Assembly: GCA_003576915.1 (NCBI GenBank)
Contig: QEVF01000021.1
Span: 1 to 64,000 of the forward strand
Origin: Planctomycetota bacterium
GTDB lineage: Bacteria > Planctomycetota > UBA8742 > UBA2392
DNA length: 64,000 nt
Reading direction: 5' to 3'
Shown: piece after piece, positions 37,001 to 45,564 of the stretch
How positions within the stretch are numbered: position 1 is the first letter of the stretch
Layout: each line of letters begins with the position of its first letter
The notes under the pieces: model-generated
The model's input: the letters and a program-made list of their open reading frames with translations, nothing else
Told to the model about the DNA's origin: nothing
The model's database searches: none
Position numbers and translations under genes: made by a program

Positions 37001-37074
37001 CAGGCAAATTCGTTCACCGTCGCCGAATCGACGGAGTATTTCTTTCCACACAGACACTCGACCACGACTTCCAT
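34072..37074 (-). CDS. Zinc-ribbon/HEAT protein fused to a lipobox extracellular domain
   Basis: A single 1,000-residue frame. Residues 1-30 form a zinc ribbon (C7, C9, C25, C28). About 40-200 are HEAT-like helices (ALPLLQAAAQSGVREAV). About 225-244 are a hydrophobic segment ending VALSGC (C244, internal lipobox). After that a ~750-residue beta-rich, Cys-poor domain has Gly/Ser linkers and Ig-like strands, with no family recognised. Either a cytoplasmic ribbon/HEAT module is anchored outside by one membrane pass, or a separate lipoprotein gene with internal start Met232 has fused in frame. Confidence 0.65.
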   Translation of the reverse strand: MEVVVECLCGKKYSVDSATVNEFACQGCKRSLSVPGVELHQQLAALRQAWLDAGDNVKRKAAVAEQAADLRNPHALPLLQAAAQSGVREAVNAALVGLCRYAGAGHELLFLWMREGALGVTRLVSAFKETGFPEGVDFLCDAIDAGKLKENQISECAAFLGESGQPRALATLKALRRAYPAQAGILDNALAKLSHLDESATAIPENAKVIPGRPSQAAEPAKKGCLGVVLFMVLVLALVALSGCDEVKRKEFAGVLGTVGLPPVAGCDVEIYEASRFASLDSAQGRIGQGTTDSFGRFSIELSEANLGRPLVVVARPTTGATYLDYGAAGNPLVPFDGSRRPWVAVIRQWLGGESTVAVTPLSTLAFESLMRQPSSEVGPGPLRFDDRAVGSCNLAAASSFALVADPAENLPAPPLGGPFGSRPVRDQEKGFQNTGYTYALLQLAQAANAFVLATTAPGDSALDFYEALFDDARDGLLDASHFGAALPFFIQAGAPAVTGIELDGSSALLQWISTQPLSPADTAIAGATKGGIFAPTVPDLLAGQALSTGTLRPLRVDGYDVQNFPYSGNVELTIRGDGFRHSDVFFIRSNTFTNDYFEVNRNSVGVDGDYLRHSATELRLRLPDFALTTKFVANGLKVATGADFREVTFELHSRLDTASATRELVLPFAPNARVTNRTDLLLISSQVGRLDAFGNLHFSGSANNLRSAATDPGALVPGVDDVYVLRLRVANPAPDAVNGTGLDLTRSTFTQGAATRIADTFGGSAAQRAIIFESAAALTSKQVNLPPGGVAQLDYPFVFLDTAVPSDLTQGVPVTIDAVLSGVSQGAGMPTVATDDVAGFSRLSTLAPSSPAFTAELAPVGAPVAPGAVTAGNSFTVAITLTAVPRSGVTMGDGVVEFVDLTLTYNGQTLLLRLADSFAFTQLGTSLTALRCIEQVSGGAAFPRLLSQIAPSTTLVLTLQARAGTSGTLSLSGTAGLRDAASGTRTTQSVGVTNVTITP

Positions 37075-37243
37075 AAGCGGCGCTCCAGGCAGCGGGGCGG
37101 GAGTGTAAGGGAAGGCCGCGCTCGAAGGAAGGGAGATAAGCGGCGCGAATTTCTGAAATCAGGCGCGGGCAGCGCGCAATAAGCCGGTGTCGGGGGCTTA
37201 CTTTCGGGCGCTCAGCGCCGGTCGCGAATTCGGAGATGGGGTC

Positions 37244-38170
37244 ATGTGCAAGTTCTTCAAGACGATCTTCATTGTGGGCCTGGTGGGCCTGGGCACGCTG
37301 GGCGTGGCGGTGGCGGTGCTGGGCAAGCACCGCGCCCGGGACGCCGTCAGGTCTCTGCAGAAGATGGCGCAGAGCGAAGTGGACGAACTGATCCGGCGCC
37401 AGAACGACATGAAGGAGCAACTGGCGGCCCTGCGCGACCAGTATCCCAAGCAGGTAGCGGCGCTGCGCGCCCAGCAGGCCGAAGTGGACCAGCAGGTCAA
37501 GCAGCTCGAAAAGGAGGCCCAGCGCTGCACGGACATCATTGCCCTGTGTGACGAGGACATCTCGACCCTGACGCGCCAGCGCAAGGCCGCTGCCCAGTCG
37601 CAGGCCGGCACCGCTGCGATCTCCTTCCGCGGCGGCCGCTACAGCCTCACAGAGGCCGAGACGCTGACAGTCCGCATCCACAGCACGCGGGAAATGTACG
37701 CGCGCCGCCTGGCCGAGATCGGCACCGAGCGCGAAGTGCTGGCCTCTGAGAAGGCCCAATTGGCCTCCGAGCTTGAACTGGTCACGGCCGAGCAGCAGGA
37801 GTTCGAGGCCGAGTATCAGAGCCTGGTGCGCGAGATTGACCGCCTCAAACGCAACCAGGAGCTCATCGAGCTTGCCGAGCGCCGCACGGGCCAGGGTTAC
37901 TGCAGGCACGGTGAAAGCATGGAAACGCTGTCCAAGGTGCGCAGCGCCCTGGATAAGGCCCGCACGGAACAGGAAGAGCGCATGAAGTCCGCCCGCATTG
38001 CCCCGCGCCAGAACGACTACGAGACGCGCGCCAGGCTTCTGGAGATTGAGCGGCGGCGCGAGGCTACGCGCAAGGTGGAAGGCGCGCCCGAACAGCCTAT
38101 GCCGGCAGCGGACGACAAGCCGGCAGAAGAGGAGGAACCCGAACTTGAAGCCGCGATGTGGGGCAAATAG
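37244..38170 (+). CDS. Membrane-anchored PspA-like coiled-coil protein
   Basis: ATG 37244 follows GGAG at 8 nt. The 308-residue product begins with one membrane segment (FKTIFIVGLVGLGTLGVAVA). The rest is almost all coiled coil (about 35-260) rich in Glu/Lys/Arg, with one Cys pair-like ALCDED/TGQGYCRHG region, and an acidic C-terminus. PspA-like proteins bind membranes under stress; here the assignment rests on shape, not on clear motifs. Alternative: a periplasmic coiled-coil organiser. Confidence 0.6.
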   Translation: MCKFFKTIFIVGLVGLGTLGVAVAVLGKHRARDAVRSLQKMAQSEVDELIRRQNDMKEQLAALRDQYPKQVAALRAQQAEVDQQVKQLEKEAQRCTDIIALCDEDISTLTRQRKAAAQSQAGTAAISFRGGRYSLTEAETLTVRIHSTREMYARRLAEIGTEREVLASEKAQLASELELVTAEQQEFEAEYQSLVREIDRLKRNQELIELAERRTGQGYCRHGESMETLSKVRSALDKARTEQEERMKSARIAPRQNDYETRARLLEIERRREATRKVEGAPEQPMPAADDKPAEEEEPELEAAMWGK

Positions 38171-38560
38171 CCGCATTCCGGGAACAGCAATGCTACGAGA
38201 AGGGCGCGGGAAGCCGCGCCCTTCGTGCGTTCCGGGGCATTCCTTCTCGACAGAAAAATAGCGGGTTGCCATGAGTGTTGTCACGTCATCCCCTGGGAGT
38301 CTGTGATTGCATTGATCGCACAGATTGCATCCGGACCTGCTGCAGAACAGTCTGCGAGGGGAGGACATACTCCGTTGTTGCAGATGTGCGATTGTGCGAC
38401 GTTGCCGGATTTCAACGCGTCGGTCATATCCATAACACCAACAATCGCGTCGCATCGACCCAATGTTTCTGCCGTGATACTTGCATTTGCATTTAGTGGA
38501 TTTACTCTTTCTTCAGCATCCCCGGGGAAGAGAGGCAGTACAGCCAGGTCAGGGGCGGGA
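38171..38560 (+). other. Regulatory region upstream of the LuxR-type gene
   Basis: About 390 bp without a convincing gene. A terminator hairpin at 38199-38224 (11-bp stem GAAGGGCGCGG, loop GAAG) ends the coiled-coil gene. The rest (38260-38500) is AT-richer with CpG-poor runs and should hold the regulator's promoter; no clean -35/-10 was chosen. Confidence 0.5.
38199..38224 (+). terminator. Terminator-like hairpin
   Basis: GAAGGGCGCGG (38199-38209) pairs with 38214-38224 with a 4-nt loop. It lies 29 nt after the coiled-coil stop. The T-run is weak. Confidence 0.45.
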
Positions 38561-39541
38561 ATGGACGGTCAACAGGGTCACCAGAATCTGGGCGTTGTCG
38601 TAGACTTTCTGCGTTCGGTTTACGCCGCGGGAGATGCGCGCCAATTGGCAGTGGAAGTCGAGCACTTCGTGCGCAACGCGCTTCCCGCGCGCTGCCGCGA
38701 CCGCCGCACGCTCTCCAATTTCGGCCGCAGCCTCGAAGCCGCACTGGAGCATGAGATGTTGTCCGGGCTGTCCATCGACGATGCCTCGGCGGCGCTGTCT
38801 CTGGCTTCGGCGAGGGAGTCTCAGACGCGCCAGGGGAGTCTGGAAGCCATTCTGGAAACCGGCGCCGCCCTGCTTGATGCATGCGTGGGCGCCCATGTCA
38901 GCGGAGCGACACTGAGGATTTGCGTTGATGCCATCCGTGACGCCGCCCACGCACTGGGCGAACATGCCTTGAATGTGGGCGCCCTCAAACGTTGCCGCGA
39001 ACTGGAGGCTGCGGGCTCGCCGGCCTCGCTGCTCTTTTCCGTGCAGGGCAAGCCTCTGTGGTGCAACGCCGCCCTGGGCCAGCTTCTATTCAGGCGCGAA
39101 CTCGAGCACGAAACTGTCCAGCGCCATGCCCAGGAACTGGCGGTGGAGGTGCTTCAGAACTACTGGCGCTCCGGCTTCACGCGCGGCATGCACCCCGAAC
39201 GTTCCCGCTACATCGATGCCACGGGTCTGCACCTGACGGCGCAACTGCTCAACTCCGGCGAGTCGCCCCTGGAAACCGTGGTGCGCGTTACCGCGAGCGA
39301 GGCCCGTCGCAAGACCATGCTCTCGCCCCGCGAGCTGCAGGTTGCCCTGCTGCTGGCCCAGTGCGAAAGCTACAAGGACGTAGCGGATCGCGCCGACGTT
39401 TCCCTGGACACGATCAGGACCTATGTGAGGCGCATCTACCGCAAGCTGGCCGTGAACTCGCGCTTTGCCCTCAAGCAGCGGCTGGCCCACGACGGGCTGG
39501 GCCAGGACTCAGACTCCCAGGCGCCTACAGTTCGCGGTTGA
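38561..39541 (+). CDS. PAS-like/LuxR-family transcriptional regulator
   Basis: ATG 38561 gives 326 residues. The C-terminus (about 260-320) is a GerE HTH: MLSPRELQVALLLAQCES, then KDVADRADVSLDTIRTYVRR. The middle (LLFSVQGKPLWCNAALGQLL) resembles a PAS core. No receiver domain is present, so it is probably a ligand- or state-sensing regulator rather than a phosphorelay one. It overlaps the 3' end of the heparinase-like gene by 17 nt, convergent. Confidence 0.75.
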   Translation: MDGQQGHQNLGVVVDFLRSVYAAGDARQLAVEVEHFVRNALPARCRDRRTLSNFGRSLEAALEHEMLSGLSIDDASAALSLASARESQTRQGSLEAILETGAALLDACVGAHVSGATLRICVDAIRDAAHALGEHALNVGALKRCRELEAAGSPASLLFSVQGKPLWCNAALGQLLFRRELEHETVQRHAQELAVEVLQNYWRSGFTRGMHPERSRYIDATGLHLTAQLLNSGESPLETVVRVTASEARRKTMLSPRELQVALLLAQCESYKDVADRADVSLDTIRTYVRRIYRKLAVNSRFALKQRLAHDGLGQDSDSQAPTVRG

Positions 39542-42500
39542 CCATCACGTGCAGCCTGGCCTTGATGTCCGTGTTCGGCAGGTAGGCCTCCAGCACGCAG
39601 GGGCCCTCGGTGCTGGGCGCGATCAGCTTGTTGTTGCGGTCCACCACTCCCTTGCCGCCCGACACGTGCCGCCAGGCCACGCGGATGGGGTGCCGCCCGT
39701 CTTCGTCATCAATGCCGATGGTCTCGATCAGCGTTTCCTCCAGCGGCTTGATGGCCAGCATGGGCGGCTGGATCTTGATGGCCGTGATCTTCGGCGGCGG
39801 CGCGTGGTTGGTCAGGGTCAGCGTGCGGGCCTCGCTCGTGGCGACGTTTCCCGCCGCGTCCATGGCCACCGCCGTGAGCTGATACGCACCGTCCTGCAGA
39901 CTTGACGTGTCAATCTCGCGCACATAGGGCTGGGCCGTCAGCGCGTCGCCAATCGCCCGGCCGTTGAGACAGAACTGCACCCGCACCACGCCGTTGGCGT
40001 CCTCGGCTTCAGCCTCGAACGTCACGGAGCCGCGCGCGCGCTTGCCGTCTTTGGGCGCAATCAGCTTCACCACCGGCGGAGTGTTATCCACGATGAAGCG
40101 TCGCACGGTGCTGCGTCGCGCATGACCCAGAACGTCCACGGCTTCGATCTGGGCCTCGTGGACTCCGTCGGCCAGCATTCTCGTGTTCAAGGGCCAGACC
40201 CAAGGCGGCTGTCCCAGCGTCGCGCCGTGAAACTCGCCGTTGACCAGCAGCCTGGCCTTGTCCACGCCGATGGGGTCGCCGATGGTCGCCTGCAGGCTGA
40301 ACTGCCCGCCGATGACCTGCTTCTGCGCCGGCAGGGCAATCGTGCTCTGGGGGCCGGGGCTCTCATGCTCGACCTCGATCAGGTGCCTGCCCGGCTCAAG
40401 CGCGCGGCCGATCACGAAAATGTTCGCCTCACCCTCGACTTCGGCCTTGGCGCCATCGACCATCACGGACTTCAGGCCCGGAAACGCGAGCCTGACATGG
40501 GCGCGAGTCGGAAGCTCGAGCACGGCCTGGGGCCCTGCCGCGCACACCGAGAATTCAACGGGCTTGTCCGGATCGTCGGGGTGCGAGGCGCCAAAGCCCA
40601 GATAGATGCCTTCACCCATGTCGTAGGCCAGCACCGAAGTCGCCTTGATGGCCACATAGCGGCCGGGGTAGTCGTCGGTGCGGTCCACAAAGGCCAGCAG
40701 CGCATCCGTCCACAGCCAGCCGCACTGCTGGGGCATGCCGTTGGGCCAGCCGTTGAACAGCACGCTGCCCTCGCCGAGACTGACGCGATAGACGCGCCCC
40801 TTTTCCTTGGCGTTGAGCCTGCGCACGGCGGGCATCTGCTGGGGCGCCCCGACATTGATCACCGTTGCCAGGTCCCCGCGGCCGCGCGCGAACTCGATGG
40901 ACAGCCCCGGAGTGGGACGCTCGCCGTCGTGCAGCTCGACGCCGTTGGAGAACCCGTTGGAAAAGAAGGTCAGACGCGCGGCTCGGCCCGAGCCGTCCGG
41001 TGCCATGATGCGCAGCGTGCCGCGATCCAGCGCCTCGGCCTTGTCCGCGCCTTCGACGCACAGGCGGAACCTCTGGACGTTGCGGCCGTCACCCATATCG
41101 AAGCGGTCGAACAGCACCGCCGTGTGTTCGGGCCGCAGGTAGAGCAGGTGCCTTTGTGCCAGGCTGCCGTCGCTGCCCTTGAAGTCACCGTTGAGGTAGG
41201 CCGCGCCCCCCATATCGACATAGTCGCGCACGCGGCCCAGCACGTCTTCTCCGCCGGCCTGTGCAAAGGCCTTGCTGACCGTCGCGAGGCCCACGCGCAT
41301 GCCCGACAGCGAGAGATCCACGTGAGGCAGGCTGCCGCGCTGACCCCTGAGCGACACGATGGGGCTGGTTTCGTCCCAGTTGGAGCGTACGACGGCGCGG
41401 GTGTCGGACAGCCGCGCGCCGGGGCTCAAGGTCGTGGCGGGACTGACGGGCGCGAGGTCGGGGTCATAGAACACGAGGGCAAGCACGGCATCCAGCCCCG
41501 GGCGCGCCGGCAGTTCCAGGCGCAGCGATCCCTGGGCGCGGGCCGGGTCGCTGCGGGCCTGGGCCGTGGCCCCCTCGAGGCTGATCTGCTGCAGCAGCCA
41601 CTGGGCCACACCGTCTCGAAACGTGTCGGCCAGCTTGGCCACCAGGGGCGTGGCGGCCTTGAGCTCTTCAAGCGAGACGCCCCCTGATTCACGCAGGCCG
41701 CGTCGCGATGCCCCGAACTGATGAGCGATCCAGGACGGCAGTTTGGAAAGGTTGCCGCCCTCGCCCATGATCAGGTCTTCTTCGTAGTAGCGGCGGTAAG
41801 CCTCGGCAAAGGGCAGCAGGTAACGCATGGACTCGATGAGGCCCATGAAGTCGCTGTCCAGGGGGTGGCCCGACTCAGTCACGCGCTTGAGCAACAGCGC
41901 CTGCACGCGCTGCTCGGCGAAGTCCAGCCAGCGCTTGGCGTCACCGTAATACCTTTCCTCGCTCATCAGCAGCAGGGCCGCAAGGCCCAGAGCCGGCGGG
42001 GCGAAGTCATAGAGCTGCATTTCGGCGGGGGCGGGCGCCTGGGTCAATTTGCGGAACAGGTCCTGCCCGTTGATGAACAGGGCGCGCAGGGCAATCTCGC
42101 GGTCCTGCACGTCGAGCACCTTGCGCAGGATGTCAAAGGCCAGGGCCACGTCGCGCATGGCGCTGACCGTGCCCATCGAGGGCACTCGCGAGGGCCCTTC
42201 TCCCGGTGTCAGGGCCCAGCGCCCGCTGTTCTGGCCGCACTTGGCCGTGAGCGCCTCGCAGGCCCAGCCGATCATGGCCGGATCGTCCAGCACCCGCCCC
42301 ACGTACGCCGCCTCCAGCAGCGTCGGATTCTCCAGCAGCGAGGCGCTCGTGCTCACCGCCTGCAACGAGTAGTAGTCCAGACCAAACGGCACGCCGCTGT
42401 GTGCCGTGATCAGCGCCGTCGTCCGCCCCTGCATCAGCTCCAGGTGGGTCGCCAGCATGCCCGCCTTGGCGCGCTCGCGCAGGCGCGGCAGGTCGGCCTC

Positions 42501-43115
42501 ACCCAGGACCATGCCGGGTTCTTCGATGACCTTCTTCTGCGGAAGGACACTGACGACGTCGTGATCGCTGCCTTGGGCTTCGGGAATCTGCGCAACGATG
42601 CTTTCGAGATCCGCCAGGGAGACCTTACGCGTGTCCTTATGCGGCGGGGGAGCTTCAGCCTTCGGCGGCTTGGGCAGCCGCTTGGTCAAGATGGCTTCGT
42701 TGAGCGTTTCGTCGTCGCTCTGGGGCTCCATGATCACCGAGTCGCCCGAAGAGGGGGGCGGCACCGGTGAAATCACGGCCTGCGACAGGGGGCGCAGCGC
42801 CGGCACCTCTCCCGATGAAGGCGTCTCCGATACGCGGCTGAAGTAGGGGTCGCTGGCGGGACGCTCTGTCGAGCCCGCCGTGGGGCTGAGCTGCGCCTTG
42901 TTCAGCGCCTGCACACCGGGATACTTGCGTGACCCCGGCGGCGAAGGCGCAGCCGGCGGGTGTGGGGGCGGCTCGGTTGTCTTCTTCTGGGCTTGGGCCA
43001 ACTCGCGGGCGATGCGGGTGATCTCCGCTTCCTCGAGGGCTTCCTGCGGCAACGGAAACTCCAGCCCCGTGTCTTCGGAGCCGGGTTGGGGCGACTGTGG
43101 ACCCGAGGTTGCCAT
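39525..43115 (-). CDS. Heparinase II/III-like protein without signal peptide
   Basis: A 1,196-residue frame. The N-terminus (about 1-190) is Pro/Ser-rich and disordered, with no signal peptide. It then has a helical lyase-like domain (about 220-480: GNLSKLPSWIAHQFG, YYEEDLIMGEGG) and a beta-rich part with RLSDTRAVVRSNWDETSP and SLPHVDLSLSGMRVG, typical of polysaccharide lyase family 8/heparinase II/III-like folds. C-terminal Ig-like modules follow (about 940-1,180, including VTFEAEAEDANGVVRVQFCL). The missing signal is unusual for this family. Enzymatic activity is inferred from family only. Confidence 0.55.
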   Translation of the reverse strand: MATSGPQSPQPGSEDTGLEFPLPQEALEEAEITRIARELAQAQKKTTEPPPHPPAAPSPPGSRKYPGVQALNKAQLSPTAGSTERPASDPYFSRVSETPSSGEVPALRPLSQAVISPVPPPSSGDSVIMEPQSDDETLNEAILTKRLPKPPKAEAPPPHKDTRKVSLADLESIVAQIPEAQGSDHDVVSVLPQKKVIEEPGMVLGEADLPRLRERAKAGMLATHLELMQGRTTALITAHSGVPFGLDYYSLQAVSTSASLLENPTLLEAAYVGRVLDDPAMIGWACEALTAKCGQNSGRWALTPGEGPSRVPSMGTVSAMRDVALAFDILRKVLDVQDREIALRALFINGQDLFRKLTQAPAPAEMQLYDFAPPALGLAALLLMSEERYYGDAKRWLDFAEQRVQALLLKRVTESGHPLDSDFMGLIESMRYLLPFAEAYRRYYEEDLIMGEGGNLSKLPSWIAHQFGASRRGLRESGGVSLEELKAATPLVAKLADTFRDGVAQWLLQQISLEGATAQARSDPARAQGSLRLELPARPGLDAVLALVFYDPDLAPVSPATTLSPGARLSDTRAVVRSNWDETSPIVSLRGQRGSLPHVDLSLSGMRVGLATVSKAFAQAGGEDVLGRVRDYVDMGGAAYLNGDFKGSDGSLAQRHLLYLRPEHTAVLFDRFDMGDGRNVQRFRLCVEGADKAEALDRGTLRIMAPDGSGRAARLTFFSNGFSNGVELHDGERPTPGLSIEFARGRGDLATVINVGAPQQMPAVRRLNAKEKGRVYRVSLGEGSVLFNGWPNGMPQQCGWLWTDALLAFVDRTDDYPGRYVAIKATSVLAYDMGEGIYLGFGASHPDDPDKPVEFSVCAAGPQAVLELPTRAHVRLAFPGLKSVMVDGAKAEVEGEANIFVIGRALEPGRHLIEVEHESPGPQSTIALPAQKQVIGGQFSLQATIGDPIGVDKARLLVNGEFHGATLGQPPWVWPLNTRMLADGVHEAQIEAVDVLGHARRSTVRRFIVDNTPPVVKLIAPKDGKRARGSVTFEAEAEDANGVVRVQFCLNGRAIGDALTAQPYVREIDTSSLQDGAYQLTAVAMDAAGNVATSEARTLTLTNHAPPPKITAIKIQPPMLAIKPLEETLIETIGIDDEDGRHPIRVAWRHVSGGKGVVDRNNKLIAPSTEGPCVLEAYLPNTDIKARLHVMVNREL

Positions 43116-43647
43116 ACACCCTTCAGGTTAACACTTTGCGCCACCAATGGCAGTCTTGTCGGGGCGGTGACGGAGACGAGAAACAGGCGAGAAGCTTGTC
43201 TCATTTCGCCGGGGGCTGACACGCACTGCGCTCAAGGCGTCGCGGCCCGCCCCGGTTCAGTCCTGGGCGGGACCCTTTTTGGCGCACCAACGGTCCCGGG
43301 TCAGGCCACGCTTGTCCGGGGCCTGACTGCGGGCGCGGCCACGCCCCAGGCCCGGCCGGTCAGCGCGGCTGGCAGGACCGGGGCGAACGCCCTCTGGTCC
43401 GGGCTCCGTGAAGCCCTTGAATACGGCGGCGTTGCCGAGGCACTCATGCCAGTTCGCATTTCTCATGGGGATCGTCCTTGCCTTCGCCGACCAGCCGCTG
43501 CGCTTTCGCTCGCGCCGCTCGCTGCGCTACGCTTTCTCGACACGCCACCGGCGTGTCTCGATATGCCAGTTCGCATTTCTCATGGGGATCGTCCTTGCCT
43601 TCGCCGACGCGCGCAGCGCCATTAGACGATTAGAGGGCGCAGTCGGG
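43116..43647. other. Region with a 46-bp tandem-spaced duplication
   Basis: About 530 bp. The 46-bp block at 43446-43491 recurs identically at 43563-43608. Both carry the same small-ORF start context. Between them is a GC-rich, palindrome-containing segment. Apart from the possible 69-aa protein, no gene is seen. Confidence 0.55.
43257..43466 (-). CDS. Possible small protein whose start lies in a duplicated block
   Basis: A 69-residue frame, Arg/Gly/Lys-rich (MRNANWHECLGNAAVF start, SRADRPGLGRGRARSQ middle), with two Cys. Its first 7 codons lie in a 46-bp block repeated 117 nt away; the second copy gives only an 18-codon frame. GC-rich third positions are compatible with coding, but the family is unknown. 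Could be spurious. Confidence 0.35.
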   Translation of the reverse strand: MRNANWHECLGNAAVFKGFTEPGPEGVRPGPASRADRPGLGRGRARSQAPDKRGLTRDRWCAKKGPAQD

Positions 43648-43848
43648 TTAGAGCGCCTTCAGCGCATTGACCACGACCCTGGCGCTGACCCCCGCTTCCT
43701 TGCAGGCGTCTTCAATCGTCTGGCTTTCGTCGACGGCGCAGTGGGAGCAGTGAATGATCCCGAACTGCGAAAGCACCTCCAGGGTTCCTTCGTGGTTTTC
43801 CTTGAGGGCCTGGCCCAGCGTTGTCTTCGAGTTGATGGTCGTTTTCAT
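43648..43848 (-). CDS. DUF1858-like redox protein (CSHC variant)
   Basis: A 66-residue protein matching DUF1858/ScdA-N layout: KTTLGQALKENHEGTLEVLS, then GIIHCSHCAVDESQTIEDA. The usual CxGC/CxxC disulfide site is CSHC here. These small helical proteins accompany redox or iron-sulfur repair proteins. It lies 3 nt after the redoxin gene on the same strand (operon). Confidence 0.8.
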   Translation of the reverse strand: MKTTINSKTTLGQALKENHEGTLEVLSQFGIIHCSHCAVDESQTIEDACKEAGVSARVVVNALKAL

Positions 43849-43851
43849 GGG

Positions 43852-44592
43852 TTACTTGGAGGCCGCGGCGTCAGACGCCTTGGCCGGCCTTACACGGTCT
43901 ATGGGGCAGCAACCGTTGGCCTTCTGGTAGCGCCAGCGCGGCTTTTCACCCCGCAAAAGTGAACGCAGAACTTCGCGCAGATAACTTTCACGGACTTCCT
44001 GAGGATTGCGGCTGTCGTCAACTCCTCCGCGATACTCCAGCTTGCCTTCACGGTTGAAGACGAAGACGTCAGGGCAAACGCGGGCGCCCCAGCGATCCGC
44101 CAGCACGTTTGCCTCATCCTTGAGCACGGTCAGCTTGAAAGGGCTTTCCTTACGCTGGAAGTGGGCGCGCAATTCGGGCAGCTTCTCCATTTCGTCGCTG
44201 TTGACGGCCCAGAAGGCCACCTCACTGCCGAACTCGGACCTGAGGGCGTTGAGCCGCTCTTCATAAATGCCGCTGGTAGGGCAGAGCGCCGAGACCCAAA
44301 CAAAAACCGTGAATTTTGCAGCCGTGTAGTCGATCTCGTGCACTTGATGGTCGAGATCCGGAAGCGCGACGGTACCGCCAGGCTGGTGCAGCTTGATGCC
44401 GCGGACCGAATCAGGAATGGCGCCGTCGTCGCGGGCCGCCTCAATCTGCGCGTGCTGGACGCCGGGGCGCTCGGAGACGCCCTCAGGCGCCAGAAGGCCC
44501 AGGTATTCGCAGCAGGCGTCAAAATTGAATGAGACAAGCAGCACAGATGTGGCTAGCGTGAGAGAGCAGAGGGCGACGACCAGGTACTTCAT
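43852..44592 (-). CDS. Membrane-anchored redoxin/thioredoxin-like protein
   Basis: ATG 44592 gives 246 residues. An N-terminal membrane segment (MKYLVVALCSLTLATSVLLV) is followed by a redoxin fold: FVWVSALCPTSGIYEERL (active-site strand with one Cys, CPTS), then GARVCPDVFVFNREG. A C-terminal GCCPID adds further Cys. It resembles secreted redoxins of Gram-negatives rather than a classical CxxC thioredoxin. Paired with DUF1858, it suggests an envelope thiol-redox role. Confidence 0.78.
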   Translation of the reverse strand: MKYLVVALCSLTLATSVLLVSFNFDACCEYLGLLAPEGVSERPGVQHAQIEAARDDGAIPDSVRGIKLHQPGGTVALPDLDHQVHEIDYTAAKFTVFVWVSALCPTSGIYEERLNALRSEFGSEVAFWAVNSDEMEKLPELRAHFQRKESPFKLTVLKDEANVLADRWGARVCPDVFVFNREGKLEYRGGVDDSRNPQEVRESYLREVLRSLLRGEKPRWRYQKANGCCPIDRVRPAKASDAAASK

Positions 44593-44690
44593 GGGAAGAC
44601 GACTTTCTCCGCAACTTGGCACGTATGGCGGGGTGTACTCGCCCAAGCATAGTAAACAAACGAAGTTTCCAAAGTGATTGAGGAAAAACC

Positions 44691-45554
44691 ATGAAGCGCG
44701 TTCTGATGTTCGCTGCGGTGCTGGGCTGCTTTGTGTTCGCGGGCAGCGTGTTTGCGCAGGCTGAGGGCGAAAAGCCCGCCGGCGGCGACAAGCCCGCTGA
44801 AACACCCGCTGAGACGCCCAAGGGAGAAAAGCCCGCGGAGGCGCCCAAAGAAGAGAAGAAGCCTGAGCGCCGCCAGGGGGGCTCCACGGCCGGTGTGCGT
44901 GAAATTGCACGCGTGATGCGTGAACGCGACAAGGATCAGGACCGCAAGCTGAACAAGGAAGAGTTCGGCGGCGGCGAAGAGGGTGCCAAGGTGTTCGGAG
45001 AACTGGACGCCGACAAGGATGGCTCCCTCAGCATGCAGGAGATGACGGCCGGCCTCTCCAAGCTCACTGAGGAAATGGCTCGCCAATCCAAGGCCGCGGC
45101 CGAGGAGGAGTTCAACGCACTGGACCGCGACAGCAGCAAGAAACTCAGCAAGGAAGAACTGGGCGAGGCTCGCGCCAAGTACCTGGAACTGGGTGACAAG
45201 GACAAAGACGGCTCCCTCAGCCTTGAGGAGTACGTCGAAGCCAAGCCCAAGGTCGCCGCAGCCGCCGCTGAGGAAGAAGCCAAGAAGCGTTTTGACGAGG
45301 AATGGAAGAACCTCGACAAGGACGGTGACGGCAAACTGACCGGCGACGAGATTCCCGAGCGCATGAAACGCGCGCTTGACCGCGTCGACACCGACAAGGA
45401 TGGCGCTGTCTCCAAAGAGGAACTGGAAACCCTGCGCAAGTCCATGGAAGGCCAAGGCCGCCAGCGCGGCCAGCGCGGCCAAGGCGGGCAGGGCGGTGGC
45501 CGCCAGCGCCCCGGCAACGAACCCCCGAAAAAGGATGAGAACGAGGGGTTCTAG
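44691..45554 (+). CDS. Secreted calcium-binding protein with six EF-hands
   Basis: ATG 44691 has GAGG 8 nt upstream. The 287-residue product has a signal peptide (MKRVLMFAAVLGCFVFAG), a Pro/Glu/Lys linker and six EF-hand loops: DKDQDRKLNKEE, DADKDGSLSMQE, DRDSSKKLSKEE (degenerate), DKDKDGSLSLEE, DKDGDGKLTGDE and DTDKDGAVSKEE. The tail is Arg/Gly/Gln-rich. Likely a periplasmic or surface Ca2+ binder. Divergent from the redoxin gene. Confidence 0.88.
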   Translation: MKRVLMFAAVLGCFVFAGSVFAQAEGEKPAGGDKPAETPAETPKGEKPAEAPKEEKKPERRQGGSTAGVREIARVMRERDKDQDRKLNKEEFGGGEEGAKVFGELDADKDGSLSMQEMTAGLSKLTEEMARQSKAAAEEEFNALDRDSSKKLSKEELGEARAKYLELGDKDKDGSLSLEEYVEAKPKVAAAAAEEEAKKRFDEEWKNLDKDGDGKLTGDEIPERMKRALDRVDTDKDGAVSKEELETLRKSMEGQGRQRGQRGQGGQGGGRQRPGNEPPKKDENEGF

Positions 45555-45564
45555 CAGGGCTCTG

